Positions 44,410 through 52,502 of a stretch of 64,000 nucleotides of DNA are shown here, piece after piece. A model generated the notes under the pieces. The model did not search any database. It was not told where the DNA came from and was given only the letters and a program-made list of their open reading frames with translations. Origin of the DNA: an uncultured Porphyromonadaceae bacterium (GTDB taxonomy: Bacteria > Bacteroidota > Bacteroidia > Bacteroidales > Muribaculaceae). The DNA lies in contig CAMWMR010000015.1 of NCBI GenBank assembly GCA_947175425.1, forward strand, positions 1 through 64,000, read 5' to 3'. The translations under genes were made by a program, and so were the position numbers. Numbering within the stretch: position 1 is the first letter of the stretch; the number at the start of each line of letters is the position of its first letter.

Positions 44410-45519
44410 TTGATACTTCGCAGCATTTCTTTAGCCAATTTCAAGAACATAGGCGACGCGCATCTCGATTTCTCGCCCAAAATAAACTGTTTCCTCGGGA
44501 ACAACGGCATGGGCAAGAGCAATATGCTGGACGCCATGTACTTCCTTAGCCTGTGTCGCAGTTTTACCGGAGCACAGGACGGAGTTCTTGTGCGGCGCGG
44601 CGAACAATACGCTTCGCTGCGGGCAAACTATGTGCGCCGAGGCATGGACGAGGAAATAAGCGCCGCACTGCGCCCGGGCATGAAAAAGAGCCTCAAACGC
44701 AACGGAAAGGCCTACAAACGTATGGCCGACCACCTTGGAGCTTTTCCCGTGGTACTCCTCTCGCCCGCCGATATGGAGCTTACTGCCGGCGAACCTGCCG
44801 AAAGGCGTCGCTTCATCGACCAGATTGTCGCCCAACGCGACAATGCTTATTTCGATGCGCTCGTGCGCTACAACAACGCACTGGAACAGCGTAACCGAAT
44901 GCTCAAGGACGAGAACGGCGACGAAGCGCTTATGGATGTGCTCGAGGCTCAAATGGAAGCCGCTGCCACATATATAATAAAACGCAGGCGCGAAAACATT
45001 GCCTCTATGCAGGAGATTTTCAATATCTACTACAGCGCCATTGCGGGAGGAAGCGAGGACGCAAGGCTTGAATATACCGGCGACGACTATGAAGCCGAAG
45101 GCGGCCTGGCCGAACATATGCGCCGTACCCGCGCACGCGATTTCGCACTGCGCCACACCGCCTCGGGGCCACACCGCCACGACATAGCTTTTTTGATTGA
45201 CGGACTCTCCGTGCGCCGCTCGGCCTCGCAGGGTCAGGCAAAAACTTTTACCACCGCTTTGCGATTCGCCCAATACGAACTGCTTGCGGGCGCGTTGGGA
45301 ATAAAACCTCTGTTGCTGCTCGACGATATTTTCGACAAACTTGACGCCGACCGCGTGGAACGCATCATACGCCTTGTTGGCGACAACGAGCATTTCGGGC
45401 AGATTTTCATTACCGATACCAACCGCCGGCATCTCAACGAAATTATCGAGGCCATGCCCGGCGAGGAGTACGGCTTGTGGAATGTTGAAAACGGAACTTT
45501 CTCTTTAATCAGCCAATGA
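44410..45519 (+). CDS. recF: DNA replication/repair protein RecF
   Basis: 369-aa SMC-like ATPase that binds single/double-strand junctions and loads RecA with RecOR. Walker A GNNGMGKS is at residues 30-37; SPADMELTAGEPAERRRFID, the signature region RSASQGQAKTFTTALRFAQ and Walker B LLLLDDIFDKLD are intact. TTG 44410 is taken as the start because it coincides with the conserved first residue (MILRSISLANFKNIG) and no ATG is nearby. dnaA/dnaN are not adjacent. It overlaps the DUF721 gene by 4 bp. Confidence 0.95.
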   Translation: MILRSISLANFKNIGDAHLDFSPKINCFLGNNGMGKSNMLDAMYFLSLCRSFTGAQDGVLVRRGEQYASLRANYVRRGMDEEISAALRPGMKKSLKRNGKAYKRMADHLGAFPVVLLSPADMELTAGEPAERRRFIDQIVAQRDNAYFDALVRYNNALEQRNRMLKDENGDEALMDVLEAQMEAAATYIIKRRRENIASMQEIFNIYYSAIAGGSEDARLEYTGDDYEAEGGLAEHMRRTRARDFALRHTASGPHRHDIAFLIDGLSVRRSASQGQAKTFTTALRFAQYELLAGALGIKPLLLLDDIFDKLDADRVERIIRLVGDNEHFGQIFITDTNRRHLNEIIEAMPGEEYGLWNVENGTFSLISQ

Positions 45520-45806
45520 AACGAGTAGAACCATTGCGATTAGGCGAAGTCATAGACCAAATGATAAAAGCCACCGGGCTGCGTCCGCAAATGGATCGCT
45601 GCAACGTGGAAAGCATGTGGCCCCGCATTGCCGGGAAACACATTGCCGCCTACACCCGGCGCGTGCAGCTCGACGGTCGAATGCTGCATGTGTGGCTCAC
45701 CTCGGCTGCACTGAAAGAGGAACTCGGTTACATTCGCGAGCTGCTCGCCGAACAGATTAACAAAGCCGCAGGCAGCGATGCCGTCGACAATATTATTATA
45801 CATTAA
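45516..45806 (+). CDS. DUF721 (DciA-like) protein
   Basis: 96 aa, KH-like DUF721 domain (MWPRIAGKHIAAYTRRVQLDGRMLHVWLTSAALKEELGYIRELL). DciA proteins of this family load the replicative helicase in bacteria lacking DnaC. Overlap with recF (ATGA) fits a DNA-replication role; the C-terminal extension found in proteobacterial DciA is absent. Confidence 0.85.
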   Translation: MKRVEPLRLGEVIDQMIKATGLRPQMDRCNVESMWPRIAGKHIAAYTRRVQLDGRMLHVWLTSAALKEELGYIRELLAEQINKAAGSDAVDNIIIH

Positions 45807-45810
45807 AACA

Positions 45811-46263
45811 ATGGATACAGATATCAAACCCGGCGACTTCCGCCACCGCCTGCCTTTGCAGACACGCTTCAACGATACCGACATGTTCGGACACATAAAC
45901 AACTCCGTTTATCTCCAGTTTATGGATATGGGCAAATACGCTTATCTGCGTCAGTTCATGAAAGGCGATTTCGCCGCCGGCGACACAGCCGCCGTTGTGG
46001 CAAACATAAACTGCAATTTCTACCGTCCGTCGTTCATGGACGAGAAACTGAGCGTACTCACCACCTGCACACGCATAGGCGACAGCTCTTTTACACTGCT
46101 GCAATGCGTAGTCGACAGCCACGACAACGTAAAATGCTCGGCAACCACCACTATGGTGAACATTAACCGCACTACCGGTCAGCCTGTTACAGTTGATTCG
46201 GAATGGCGCCGGCTCATTGGCGAATACGAAGGACGGGCGTTTGATTTAGTGAACAAAGGTTAA
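45811..46263 (+). CDS. Acyl-CoA thioesterase (4-hydroxybenzoyl-CoA thioesterase-like hotdog)
   Basis: 150-aa hotdog-fold protein. The motif RFNDTDMFGHINNSVYLQFMDMGKYAYL has the Asp of the YbgC/4HBT active site. The strand VANINCNFYRPSFMDEKLSV follows. It probably hydrolyses acyl-CoA or acyl-ACP; the substrate is unknown. It starts 4 nt after DUF721, last gene of the recF group. Confidence 0.88.
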   Translation: MDTDIKPGDFRHRLPLQTRFNDTDMFGHINNSVYLQFMDMGKYAYLRQFMKGDFAAGDTAAVVANINCNFYRPSFMDEKLSVLTTCTRIGDSSFTLLQCVVDSHDNVKCSATTTMVNINRTTGQPVTVDSEWRRLIGEYEGRAFDLVNKG

Positions 46264-46288
46264 AATATAGATTTTTTCATCGAAATAT

Positions 46289-46319
46289 TTTGCAGAATGA
46301 GAAATAGTGCCTAAATTTG
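46289..46319 (+). promoter_or_regulatory. Promoter of the tRNA-Glu / rpsT unit
   Basis: TTTG (46289-46292), a 19-bp spacer, TAAATTTG (46312-46319), 19 nt before the first tRNA. Confidence 0.8.
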
Positions 46320-46337
46320 CACTCGCAAAACAGGTAA

Positions 46338-46409
46338 GGCCCATTCGTCTATCGGCTAGGACGCAAGATTTTCATTCTTGAAAGAGGAGTTCGATTCTCC
46401 TATGGGCTA
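46338..46409 (+). tRNA. tRNA-Glu (UUC), copy 1
   Basis: 72 nt cloverleaf: acceptor GGCCCAT/ATGGGCT (first pair G-U), anticodon stem CAAGA/TCTTG with loop TTTTCAT, so anticodon TTC reads GAA/GAG; T arm AGGAG-TTCGATT-CTCCT; discriminator A. The CCA end is not encoded. Confidence 0.95.
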
Positions 46410-46447
46410 CTAATTAAAAACTGATTAAAAAGATTTATCGCACTATA

Positions 46448-46705
46448 ATGGCAAATCACGATTCTTCTAAAAAGCGCATCCGCCAGACAGCTACCCGCCG
46501 CCTGCGTAATCGCTACTATGCCAAAACTGTTCGCAACGCTGTTCGCAATCTCCGCAAGATGACCGATAAAGCAGCCGCACAGGCTCGCTACAGCGAAGTT
46601 ACAGCTATGCTGGACCGCCTCGCTGCCAAAAACACCATCTCCAAGAACAAGGCTTCCAACCTTAAGAGCAAGCTCGCTAAGCACATCGCCAAGCTCGCTG
46701 CCTAA
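46448..46705 (+). CDS. rpsT: 30S ribosomal protein bS20
   Basis: 85-aa basic helical protein of the small subunit: start [24 protein letters not shown], then [12 protein letters not shown] and the final [29 protein letters not shown]. It sits between two identical tRNA-Glu genes, probably on one transcript that needs tRNA processing to release the mRNA. Confidence 0.97.
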   Translation: MANHDSSKKRIRQTATRRLRNRYYAKTVRNAVRNLRKMTDKAAAQARYSEVTAMLDRLAAKNTISKNKASNLKSKLAKHIAKLAA

Positions 46706-46746
46706 GTAAGCCGCGTTGACAATAACTCATTAAGCCCCAAAGGCTC

Positions 46747-46818
46747 GGCCCATTCGTCTATCGGCTAGGACGCAAGATTTTCATTCTTGAAAGAGGAGTT
46801 CGATTCTCCTATGGGCTA
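46747..46818 (+). tRNA. tRNA-Glu (UUC), copy 2
   Basis: Identical over all 72 nt to the copy at 46338, exactly 409 bp downstream, on the other side of rpsT. Followed at once by a terminator. Confidence 0.95.
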
Positions 46819-46822
46819 CCAG

Positions 46823-46856
46823 GCAGCTCTAATCATTTGATTGGAGCTGCTTTTTT
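46823..46856 (+). terminator. Intrinsic terminator after the second tRNA-Glu
   Basis: GCAGCTC-t-AATC pairs with GATT-g-GAGCTGC, followed by TTTTTT. The next gene starts 2 to 14 nt beyond. Confidence 0.88.
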
Positions 46857-46869
46857 AATGCTTTTCTAT

Positions 46870-47481
46870 ATGATTCGCAATCTTCTCTTCGACCTCGGCG
46901 GAGTAATTATCGACATCGAACGCCAAAACTGTGTGGATGCGTTTGAAAAACTCGGTTTGCCCGACGCCGATTCTTTCTTCGGCCTCTATGCCCAGACAGG
47001 TATTTTCATGGACATTGAGGACGGTTCAATCGACACCGAAACCTTCCACGCAAAACTGCGCGAACTTCTGCCCGAAGGCACAAGCGATTACCAGATTGAC
47101 ACCGCTTTCCAGCGCTTTATAACAGGTATTCCCGTGCATCGCCTGCAGGCACTGCGCAAACTGCGCTGCGAAGGCTATAACATTTACCTCCTGAGCAATA
47201 CCAACCCAATTATGTGGCGTGGCATTATTGCAAAGGAATTCGGCAAAGAAGGCTTGCGCCGCGAGGATTATTTCGACGGCATGATAACTTCTTTCGAAGC
47301 ACGCTCGGCAAAACCCGACCACCGCATTTTCACCTATACCGCCGAAAATCTGGGCATCGACCCCGCCGAGACTCTATTCTTCGACGATTCGCAAAGCAAC
47401 GTGGACGCCGCACGCGAATGCGGCTATCAGGCCGTTCTCGTCAAACCCGGGACGGAATTTACCGATTACCTCCCCCGATAA
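46870..47481 (+). CDS. HAD-superfamily hydrolase (YihX-like)
   Basis: 203 aa. Motif I FDLGGVIID replaces the usual DxDGT form with DLGGV (the second Asp is Gly), as in the YihX/epoxide-hydrolase N-terminal subfamily. Motif II is LLSNTNP, motif III Lys is in SAKPDHRIF, motif IV is FFDDSQSNVDAA. Sugar-phosphate phosphatase activity is likely. The start is ATG 46870 (MIRNLLFDLGG); ATG 46858 is an alternative that almost abuts the terminator. It precedes ribF by 2 nt. Confidence 0.85.
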   Translation: MIRNLLFDLGGVIIDIERQNCVDAFEKLGLPDADSFFGLYAQTGIFMDIEDGSIDTETFHAKLRELLPEGTSDYQIDTAFQRFITGIPVHRLQALRKLRCEGYNIYLLSNTNPIMWRGIIAKEFGKEGLRREDYFDGMITSFEARSAKPDHRIFTYTAENLGIDPAETLFFDDSQSNVDAARECGYQAVLVKPGTEFTDYLPR

Positions 47482-47483
47482 AC

Positions 47484-48368
47484 ATGGGCGAGCACAAGGG
47501 CACGGGATATATTGCAGCCATAGGGATGTTCGACGGCGTACATCTCGGCCATTCCTTCTTGCTGCAACAGCTCGCCGCCGAAGCCGGGAAGCGCGGGCTC
47601 GAACCGCTTGTGCTAACCTTCAGGGAGCATCCGCTGAGCGTACTCAATCCGGAACATGCTCCGGCGCTTATTTCCGACCCGGAACAGAAACAGCAGCTCA
47701 TTGCCGGACTCGGTTTCAACAATATTACAGCTCTTGATTTCACACCCGACGATTTCCGCTCCACCGCCGCCGATTTCGTTGGCAAGCTGCAAGCCGATTT
47801 CGGCGTGCAGGCTTTGCTCATGGGCTTCAACAACCATATTGGCAGCGACCGCAAAAATGCATCGGCACTTGCAGTCGAGTGTGATATTCCGGTAATTGAA
47901 GCAGCTCCGTATCCCGGCGAGGCTGTAAGCAGCACAGCGGTGCGCACGGCTCTGCACAAAGGCGATGTGGCCGAGGCGGCCCGTTTGTCGGGACATCCGT
48001 TCTCGCTGCGAGGCACTGTTGTGGACGGAAAAAAATTAGGCCGCACTATTGGCTTCCCAACTGCCAACATCCGCCCCGTTTCCGCCGGGCAGCTTATTCC
48101 CGCCCCGGGAGTTTATGCCGTGGACGCTGTTCTTGCCGACGGAAGCATTCACCGCGCCGTAACCAACATCGGCATTCGTCCTACCGTTGATAATTCGGGA
48201 CACCTATCTATAGAAACACACATTATAAATTACTCGGGCAATCTCTATGGCAATGACATTGAGCTTAGATTTATTGCCCGCATGCGCGACGAACAGCGTT
48301 TTTCCTCTCTCGACGAGCTTAAGGCCGGTATAGCCGCCGACTGTAGCCGGGCAATTGCAATTATTTGA
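47484..48368 (+). CDS. ribF: Bifunctional riboflavin kinase / FAD synthetase
   Basis: 294-aa two-domain enzyme making FMN then FAD. The N-terminal FMN adenylyltransferase domain has IGMFDGVHLGHSFLLQQL and, later, AVSSTAVRTAL; the C-terminal kinase domain has GTVVDGKKLGRTIGFPTANI and the FIARMRDEQRFSSLDELKAGI end. ATG 47484 starts 2 nt after the HAD gene, indicating an operon. No FMN riboswitch is seen. Confidence 0.95.
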   Translation: MGEHKGTGYIAAIGMFDGVHLGHSFLLQQLAAEAGKRGLEPLVLTFREHPLSVLNPEHAPALISDPEQKQQLIAGLGFNNITALDFTPDDFRSTAADFVGKLQADFGVQALLMGFNNHIGSDRKNASALAVECDIPVIEAAPYPGEAVSSTAVRTALHKGDVAEAARLSGHPFSLRGTVVDGKKLGRTIGFPTANIRPVSAGQLIPAPGVYAVDAVLADGSIHRAVTNIGIRPTVDNSGHLSIETHIINYSGNLYGNDIELRFIARMRDEQRFSSLDELKAGIAADCSRAIAII

Positions 48369-48416
48369 TTTTTTGTTTCCTTTTCGGTCTTTTTATTGGC
48401 TGCGACGGCTGTTCGG

Positions 48417-48449
48417 TTTGTAATAATCGGAACAAAAGTAATATTTTTG
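48417..48449 (+). promoter_or_regulatory. Promoter of the PCMD gene
   Basis: TTTG (48417-48420), a 21-bp spacer, TATTTTTG (48442-48449). The leader (~110 nt) contains a small TAGCT/AGCTA hairpin (48463-48477) and a six-codon ORF (48551-48571). Confidence 0.6.
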
Positions 48450-48567
48450 CAACAAAGTTAAATAGCTGTAAAAGCTAAACTTACACCTGCTCTCCGGCGT
48501 TTTCATCACATAAGGCCCGTTCAACTGCCTTGTTTATGAGTAAATAAATTATGAAAGGTGCCACATT

Positions 48568-49524
48568 ATGAAAAGATTGCTTTATCTCCTCACATTAGCA
48601 AGTATGGCCATCGGCGCAGGCGCGCAGACGGTGGAAATGCTTCCTTTCGGCGATTTCAATTCGTGGATTACGCGCGACATCAAGGAATCGCACCTCCTCG
48701 GCGGCGAATGGAAAAAATGCTACGCCATTGGCCCCACAGCAACCATCCGCGGTGACAAACCTTATACCAATTCGGGAGGCTCGCCGTGGGCAAGCTCCAA
48801 CGTAATGGCCAAACCGGCCGGCATAACAAAAGTGAGTAATGCCGTATACCCCGACGAGCGTTCGGCAGGAAACCGGTGCGCCAAGCTTTGCACACAAATG
48901 GAGAACTGCAAGGCCATTGGCTTTATCGACATTGATGTTGTTGTTGCCGGCACAATATTTTTGGGCAAAATGCTTGAACCGATAAAGAGCACGTCGGAAC
49001 CGTACAAGAAAATGGAAATGGGTATCCCCTACTCCAAGCGTCCCAAGGCGTTGCGCTACGACTACAAGCTTTCCATTCCCGCCAACGGGCAGATTACCCG
49101 CTCCAGCGGCTTCGGGAAGAAAAAAGTTACCCCGGGAACCGACAAGGCCGAGGTGTTTATATATCTCCAGCGGCGTTGGGAAGATGCCGACGGCAATATC
49201 TACGCCAAGCGTGTGGGCACCGGACGCGAGCTTCTGGGACGAAGCAGCAGCGGCTGGGTGAACAATCATCAGCTGCAGGTAAATTACGGCGATATTACGG
49301 GCAAGTCCTTCTACAAGAAAAATATGGGACTTATTCCGGAAAGCAAGAGTTACTATGCCAAAAATTCCAAGGGCAAAATGGTGCCCGTAAAGGAAGTCGG
49401 CTGGGACGACGCCAACGCCACCCCGACGCATCTGCTTGTAATGTTTTCGTCGGGCAGCGGCGAACCCTACACGGGCACATTGGGAAGCACGCTGTGGGTT
49501 GACAATGTAGGCCTTGTTTTTTGA
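48568..49524 (+). CDS. PCMD-domain exported protein
   Basis: 318 aa. Signal peptide MKRLLYLLTLASMAIGAGAQ. The C-terminal two thirds (KRPKALRYDYKLSIPAN through GEPYTGTLGSTLWVDNVGLVF) match the Bacteroidales putative carbohydrate metabolism domain, a jelly-roll-like fold common in proteins encoded near glycan loci. No catalytic residues can be assigned. It is a single-gene unit, facing a bidirectional terminator shared with pnp. Confidence 0.8.
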   Translation: MKRLLYLLTLASMAIGAGAQTVEMLPFGDFNSWITRDIKESHLLGGEWKKCYAIGPTATIRGDKPYTNSGGSPWASSNVMAKPAGITKVSNAVYPDERSAGNRCAKLCTQMENCKAIGFIDIDVVVAGTIFLGKMLEPIKSTSEPYKKMEMGIPYSKRPKALRYDYKLSIPANGQITRSSGFGKKKVTPGTDKAEVFIYLQRRWEDADGNIYAKRVGTGRELLGRSSSGWVNNHQLQVNYGDITGKSFYKKNMGLIPESKSYYAKNSKGKMVPVKEVGWDDANATPTHLLVMFSSGSGEPYTGTLGSTLWVDNVGLVF

Positions 49525-49540
49525 CATACAACGCAATAAA

Positions 49541-49576
49541 AAAATCCCGGAACGAGAAATCGCTCCGGGATTTTTA
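49541..49576. terminator. Bidirectional terminator between the PCMD gene and pnp
   Basis: AAAATCCCGGA (49541-49551) pairs with TCCGGGATTTT (49564-49574), with A and T tracts on both sides serving the convergent genes. Confidence 0.88.
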
Positions 49577-49592
49577 TGGAATAATATTATTC

Positions 49593-51851
49593 TCAGTCGT
49601 TTTTGGGATTGCGGGGACCGCGGTCGCCTTCACGACGGGGACGGTCGCCGCCTTCGCGACGGGGTCCGCGGGGACGGTCGCCTTCGCGGCGGGGAGCACG
49701 TTCGCCACGGGGAGCGCGGGGAGCTTCCACCCAGCCTTCGGGCTTGGGAAGGAGTGCGCGCATTGAAAGACGGTATTTGCCGGTTTTCTTATCAATTTCG
49801 ATGAGTTTAACCTGCACTTTGTCGCCTTCCTTGAGGCCGGAAGCGGCCATGTCGTCGAGGCGTTCCCATGCGATTTCACTGATGTGGAGCAGGCCGTCGC
49901 GGTGGGGCATGAATTCAACGAATGCGCCGAAGTCCATAATGGAGCGTACGGTACCTTCGTAAACATGACCTTCTTCGGGGAGTTCCACAATTGCGTTAAT
50001 CATTGCAAGAGCACGGTCGATAGCATCTTTGTTTGCGGCAGCAACTTCGATGTATCCGCCTTCTTCGATTTCGTCGATAGAAACGGTTGCACCGCTTTCT
50101 TCCTGAATACCCTGGATGATTTTTCCGCCCGGGCCAATCACTGCACCGATGAGTTCCTTGGGAATAATCATGGTAACGATGCGGGGAACATGGGGCTTGA
50201 AGTCTTCGCGGGGTGCGGGGATAGTCTGCTCGATGATATCGAGGATGTGGAGACGTCCGTCGCGAGCCTGCATAAGCGCTTTTTCAAGGATTTCGTAGCT
50301 GAGGCCGTCGCACTTGATGTCCATCTGTGTGGCGGTGATACCGTCGCGGGTACCTGTCACTTTGAAGTCCATGTCGCCGAGGTGATCCTCATCGCCGAGG
50401 ATGTCGCTGAGGATAGCGTATTTTTCAGAGGCAGTGTCGGTGATAAGACCCATTGCGATACCGCTGACGGGCTTTTTCATTTTAACACCTGCGTCCATGA
50501 GCGCGAGTGTGCCTGCGCATACGGTTGCCATAGAGGAGGAACCGTTACTTTCCAGAATGTCGCTTACAACGCGGCAAACATAGGGGAAGTTGTCGGGGAG
50601 CATGCTCTTGAGGGCGCGGTGTGCAAGGTTTCCGTGACCTACTTCGCGACGACCTACACCACGAGTGGGTTTAGCTTCACCGGTGGAGAAGGGAGGGAAG
50701 TTGTAGTGGAGGAGGAAGCGTTCGCGACCCTGATTGAGAACGTCGTCGAGGATTTTTTCGTCCATCTTTGTGCCGAGGGTAACAGTAGAGAGCGACTGAG
50801 TTTCGCCACGGGTAAAGATAGCGGAACCGTGAGGTCCGGGGAGGTAGTCGACTTCGCACCAGATAGGACGGATGTCGGTTGTTTTGCGACCGTCGAGACG
50901 AATGCCTTCATCGAGGATGCAGCGGCGAACGGCTTCTTTTTCAACGTCGTGATAGTAGCGTTTAACCAGCGGAGTTTTTGCTTCGCGTTCTTCTTCGGGG
51001 AGGCTTTCGATGTATTCGTCGCAGATAGCGTCGAAGCTGTCCTGACGCCAGTGCTTGTCGGCGCAGCCTGCTTTAGCCACGGCGTAAGCGCGGTCGTAGC
51101 ATTTTTCACGAACATCGGCACGGAGTTCTTCGTCGTTCACTTCGTGGCAGTATTCGCGTTTTACGGTGCTTCCAACAGCTTCGGCGAGTTCCATCTGTAC
51201 CTTGCACTGAGCCTTGATAGCATCGTGAGCGGCACGGAGAGCGGCGAGGAGGTCGGCTTCGGAAGCTTCGTTCATTTCGCCTTCCACCATCATGATGTTG
51301 TCGTATGTAGCGCCAACCATGAGTTCCATGTCGGCGTGCTGGAGCTGTTCGAAAGTGGGGTCGATAACAAATTCGCCGTTAATGCGAGCCACACGAACTT
51401 CGGAGATAGGACCGTTGAAAGGGATGTCGCTTACAGCGAGAGCAGCCGAAGCGGCGAGGCCTGCGAGGCAGTCGGGGGCGTCGACACCGTCGGCGGAGTA
51501 AAGAGTAATGTTTACGAAAGTATCGGCGTGATAGTTGTCCGGGAAGAGGGGACGGAGCACACGGTCCACCAGGCGTGCTGTGAGGATTTCGTAGTCGCTC
51601 GCGCGGCCTTCACGCTTGAGGAAACCGCCGGGGAAACGGCCGGCGGCCGAGAATTTTTCTTTGTATTCAACTTGCAATGGCATGAAGTCAACACCTTCTC
51701 CGGCATCCTTGGCCGTAACCACAGTGGCGAGAAGCATAGTGTTGCCCATGCGAACTTCAACCGCTCCATCGGCTTGCTTTGCGAGTTTGCCGGTCTCGAT
51801 AGTGATGACACGGCCATCGGGCAGCTCGATGGTTTTCTTAATGGGATTCAT
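49593..51851 (-). CDS. pnp: Polyribonucleotide nucleotidyltransferase (PNPase)
   Basis: 752-aa 3'-5' phosphorolytic exoribonuclease, trimer. Two RNase PH domains are present; the second has [29 protein letters not shown] and [22 protein letters not shown] ([24 protein letters not shown]) and S1 ([30 protein letters not shown]) domains follow. The last ~40 residues are an Arg/Gly/Pro/Asp tail of repeated GDRPR/RREG units, longer and more basic than in proteobacterial PNPase and probably an RNA-binding extension. Monocistronic; rpsO is not adjacent. Confidence 0.97.
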   Translation of the reverse strand: MNPIKKTIELPDGRVITIETGKLAKQADGAVEVRMGNTMLLATVVTAKDAGEGVDFMPLQVEYKEKFSAAGRFPGGFLKREGRASDYEILTARLVDRVLRPLFPDNYHADTFVNITLYSADGVDAPDCLAGLAASAALAVSDIPFNGPISEVRVARINGEFVIDPTFEQLQHADMELMVGATYDNIMMVEGEMNEASEADLLAALRAAHDAIKAQCKVQMELAEAVGSTVKREYCHEVNDEELRADVREKCYDRAYAVAKAGCADKHWRQDSFDAICDEYIESLPEEEREAKTPLVKRYYHDVEKEAVRRCILDEGIRLDGRKTTDIRPIWCEVDYLPGPHGSAIFTRGETQSLSTVTLGTKMDEKILDDVLNQGRERFLLHYNFPPFSTGEAKPTRGVGRREVGHGNLAHRALKSMLPDNFPYVCRVVSDILESNGSSSMATVCAGTLALMDAGVKMKKPVSGIAMGLITDTASEKYAILSDILGDEDHLGDMDFKVTGTRDGITATQMDIKCDGLSYEILEKALMQARDGRLHILDIIEQTIPAPREDFKPHVPRIVTMIIPKELIGAVIGPGGKIIQGIQEESGATVSIDEIEEGGYIEVAAANKDAIDRALAMINAIVELPEEGHVYEGTVRSIMDFGAFVEFMPHRDGLLHISEIAWERLDDMAASGLKEGDKVQVKLIEIDKKTGKYRLSMRALLPKPEGWVEAPRAPRGERAPRREGDRPRGPRREGGDRPRREGDRGPRNPKND

Positions 51852-51889
51852 AAAATTTTTTAAAATTTATTTTTTCGTCTAATATCGCG

Positions 51890-51921
51890 CAAAGGTACAA
51901 AAAAATAACAGAAGCACCAAA
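51890..51921 (-). promoter_or_regulatory. Promoter of pnp
   Basis: Minus strand: TTTG (51921-51918), a 20-bp spacer, TACCTTTG (51897-51890). The leader is ~35 nt, with no obvious RNase III-type hairpin. The ~170 bp between here and the acpP -7 box are AT-rich and show nothing else. Confidence 0.75.
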
Positions 51922-52090
51922 TAAAGAATGGCCGGATGAAAAATATTAACACGCGCAGCGTAATTAACTATTTTTCACACAATTAGAAAAGTTGGGTTAT
52001 CATATTGTTTTTCAATTAGTTGCATAAGTTTTAAATAGCTTCCTTTAAATTACAATTGCAGAAAAATTTCCGTAGTTGCGGAATAATTGC

Positions 52091-52098
52091 TTACTTTG
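52091..52098 (+). promoter_or_regulatory. -7 box of acpP
   Basis: TTACTTTG followed by C, 44 nt before the acpP start. Confidence 0.55.
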
Positions 52099-52141
52099 CA
52101 CCGCAAAACGTGAAATTATTAATCAACTTATACAAATCACC

Positions 52142-52378
52142 ATGTCTGAAATTGCAGAACGCGTTAAAAACATCGTAGTGGAAAAACTCGGTGTTGAACC
52201 CGAAAAAGTTACCGAAGAAGCAGCATTCATCACCGACCTCGGCGCCGACTCTCTCGACACCGTAGAGCTCATCATGGACTTCGAAAAAGAATTCGACATC
52301 CAGATTCCTGATGAAGAAGCAGAAAAAATCAAAACAGTAGGTGACGCCATCGCTTTTGTAGAAGCAGCCGGCAAGTAA
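52142..52378 (+). CDS. acpP: Acyl carrier protein
   Basis: 78-aa acidic four-helix carrier of fatty-acid synthesis; phosphopantetheine attaches to S37 in [16 protein letters not shown] 52142 ([10 protein letters not shown]) gives the family N-terminus. fabF follows after a hairpin terminator, the usual acpP-fabF order, but rnc is not next. Confidence 0.97.
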   Translation: MSEIAERVKNIVVEKLGVEPEKVTEEAAFITDLGADSLDTVELIMDFEKEFDIQIPDEEAEKIKTVGDAIAFVEAAGK

Positions 52379-52392
52379 TCAACGCATAAAAT

Positions 52393-52437
52393 TGCCGCCG
52401 CTCGCTTTCCCTTGCGAAAACCGGCGGCGGTTTTTTA
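52393..52437 (+). terminator. Intrinsic terminator between acpP and fabF
   Basis: GCCGCCG (52394-52400) pairs with CGGCGGC (52422-52428) around an inner CGC/GCG, followed by TTTTTTATTT. It may set a high acpP to fabF expression ratio by partial read-through. Confidence 0.88.
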
Positions 52438-52502
52438 TTTATTCGCGCACGCGCGCGATTTAACCTGTTAACCCCCTCTCCCCATTATCAGCCACTTGTT
52501 TT

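Noticed and set aside
46338-46818. Identical tRNA-Glu copies as attachment sites of an integrated element
   Set aside because: The DNA between them is only rpsT, a core gene; no integrase, no partial tRNA and no composition shift.
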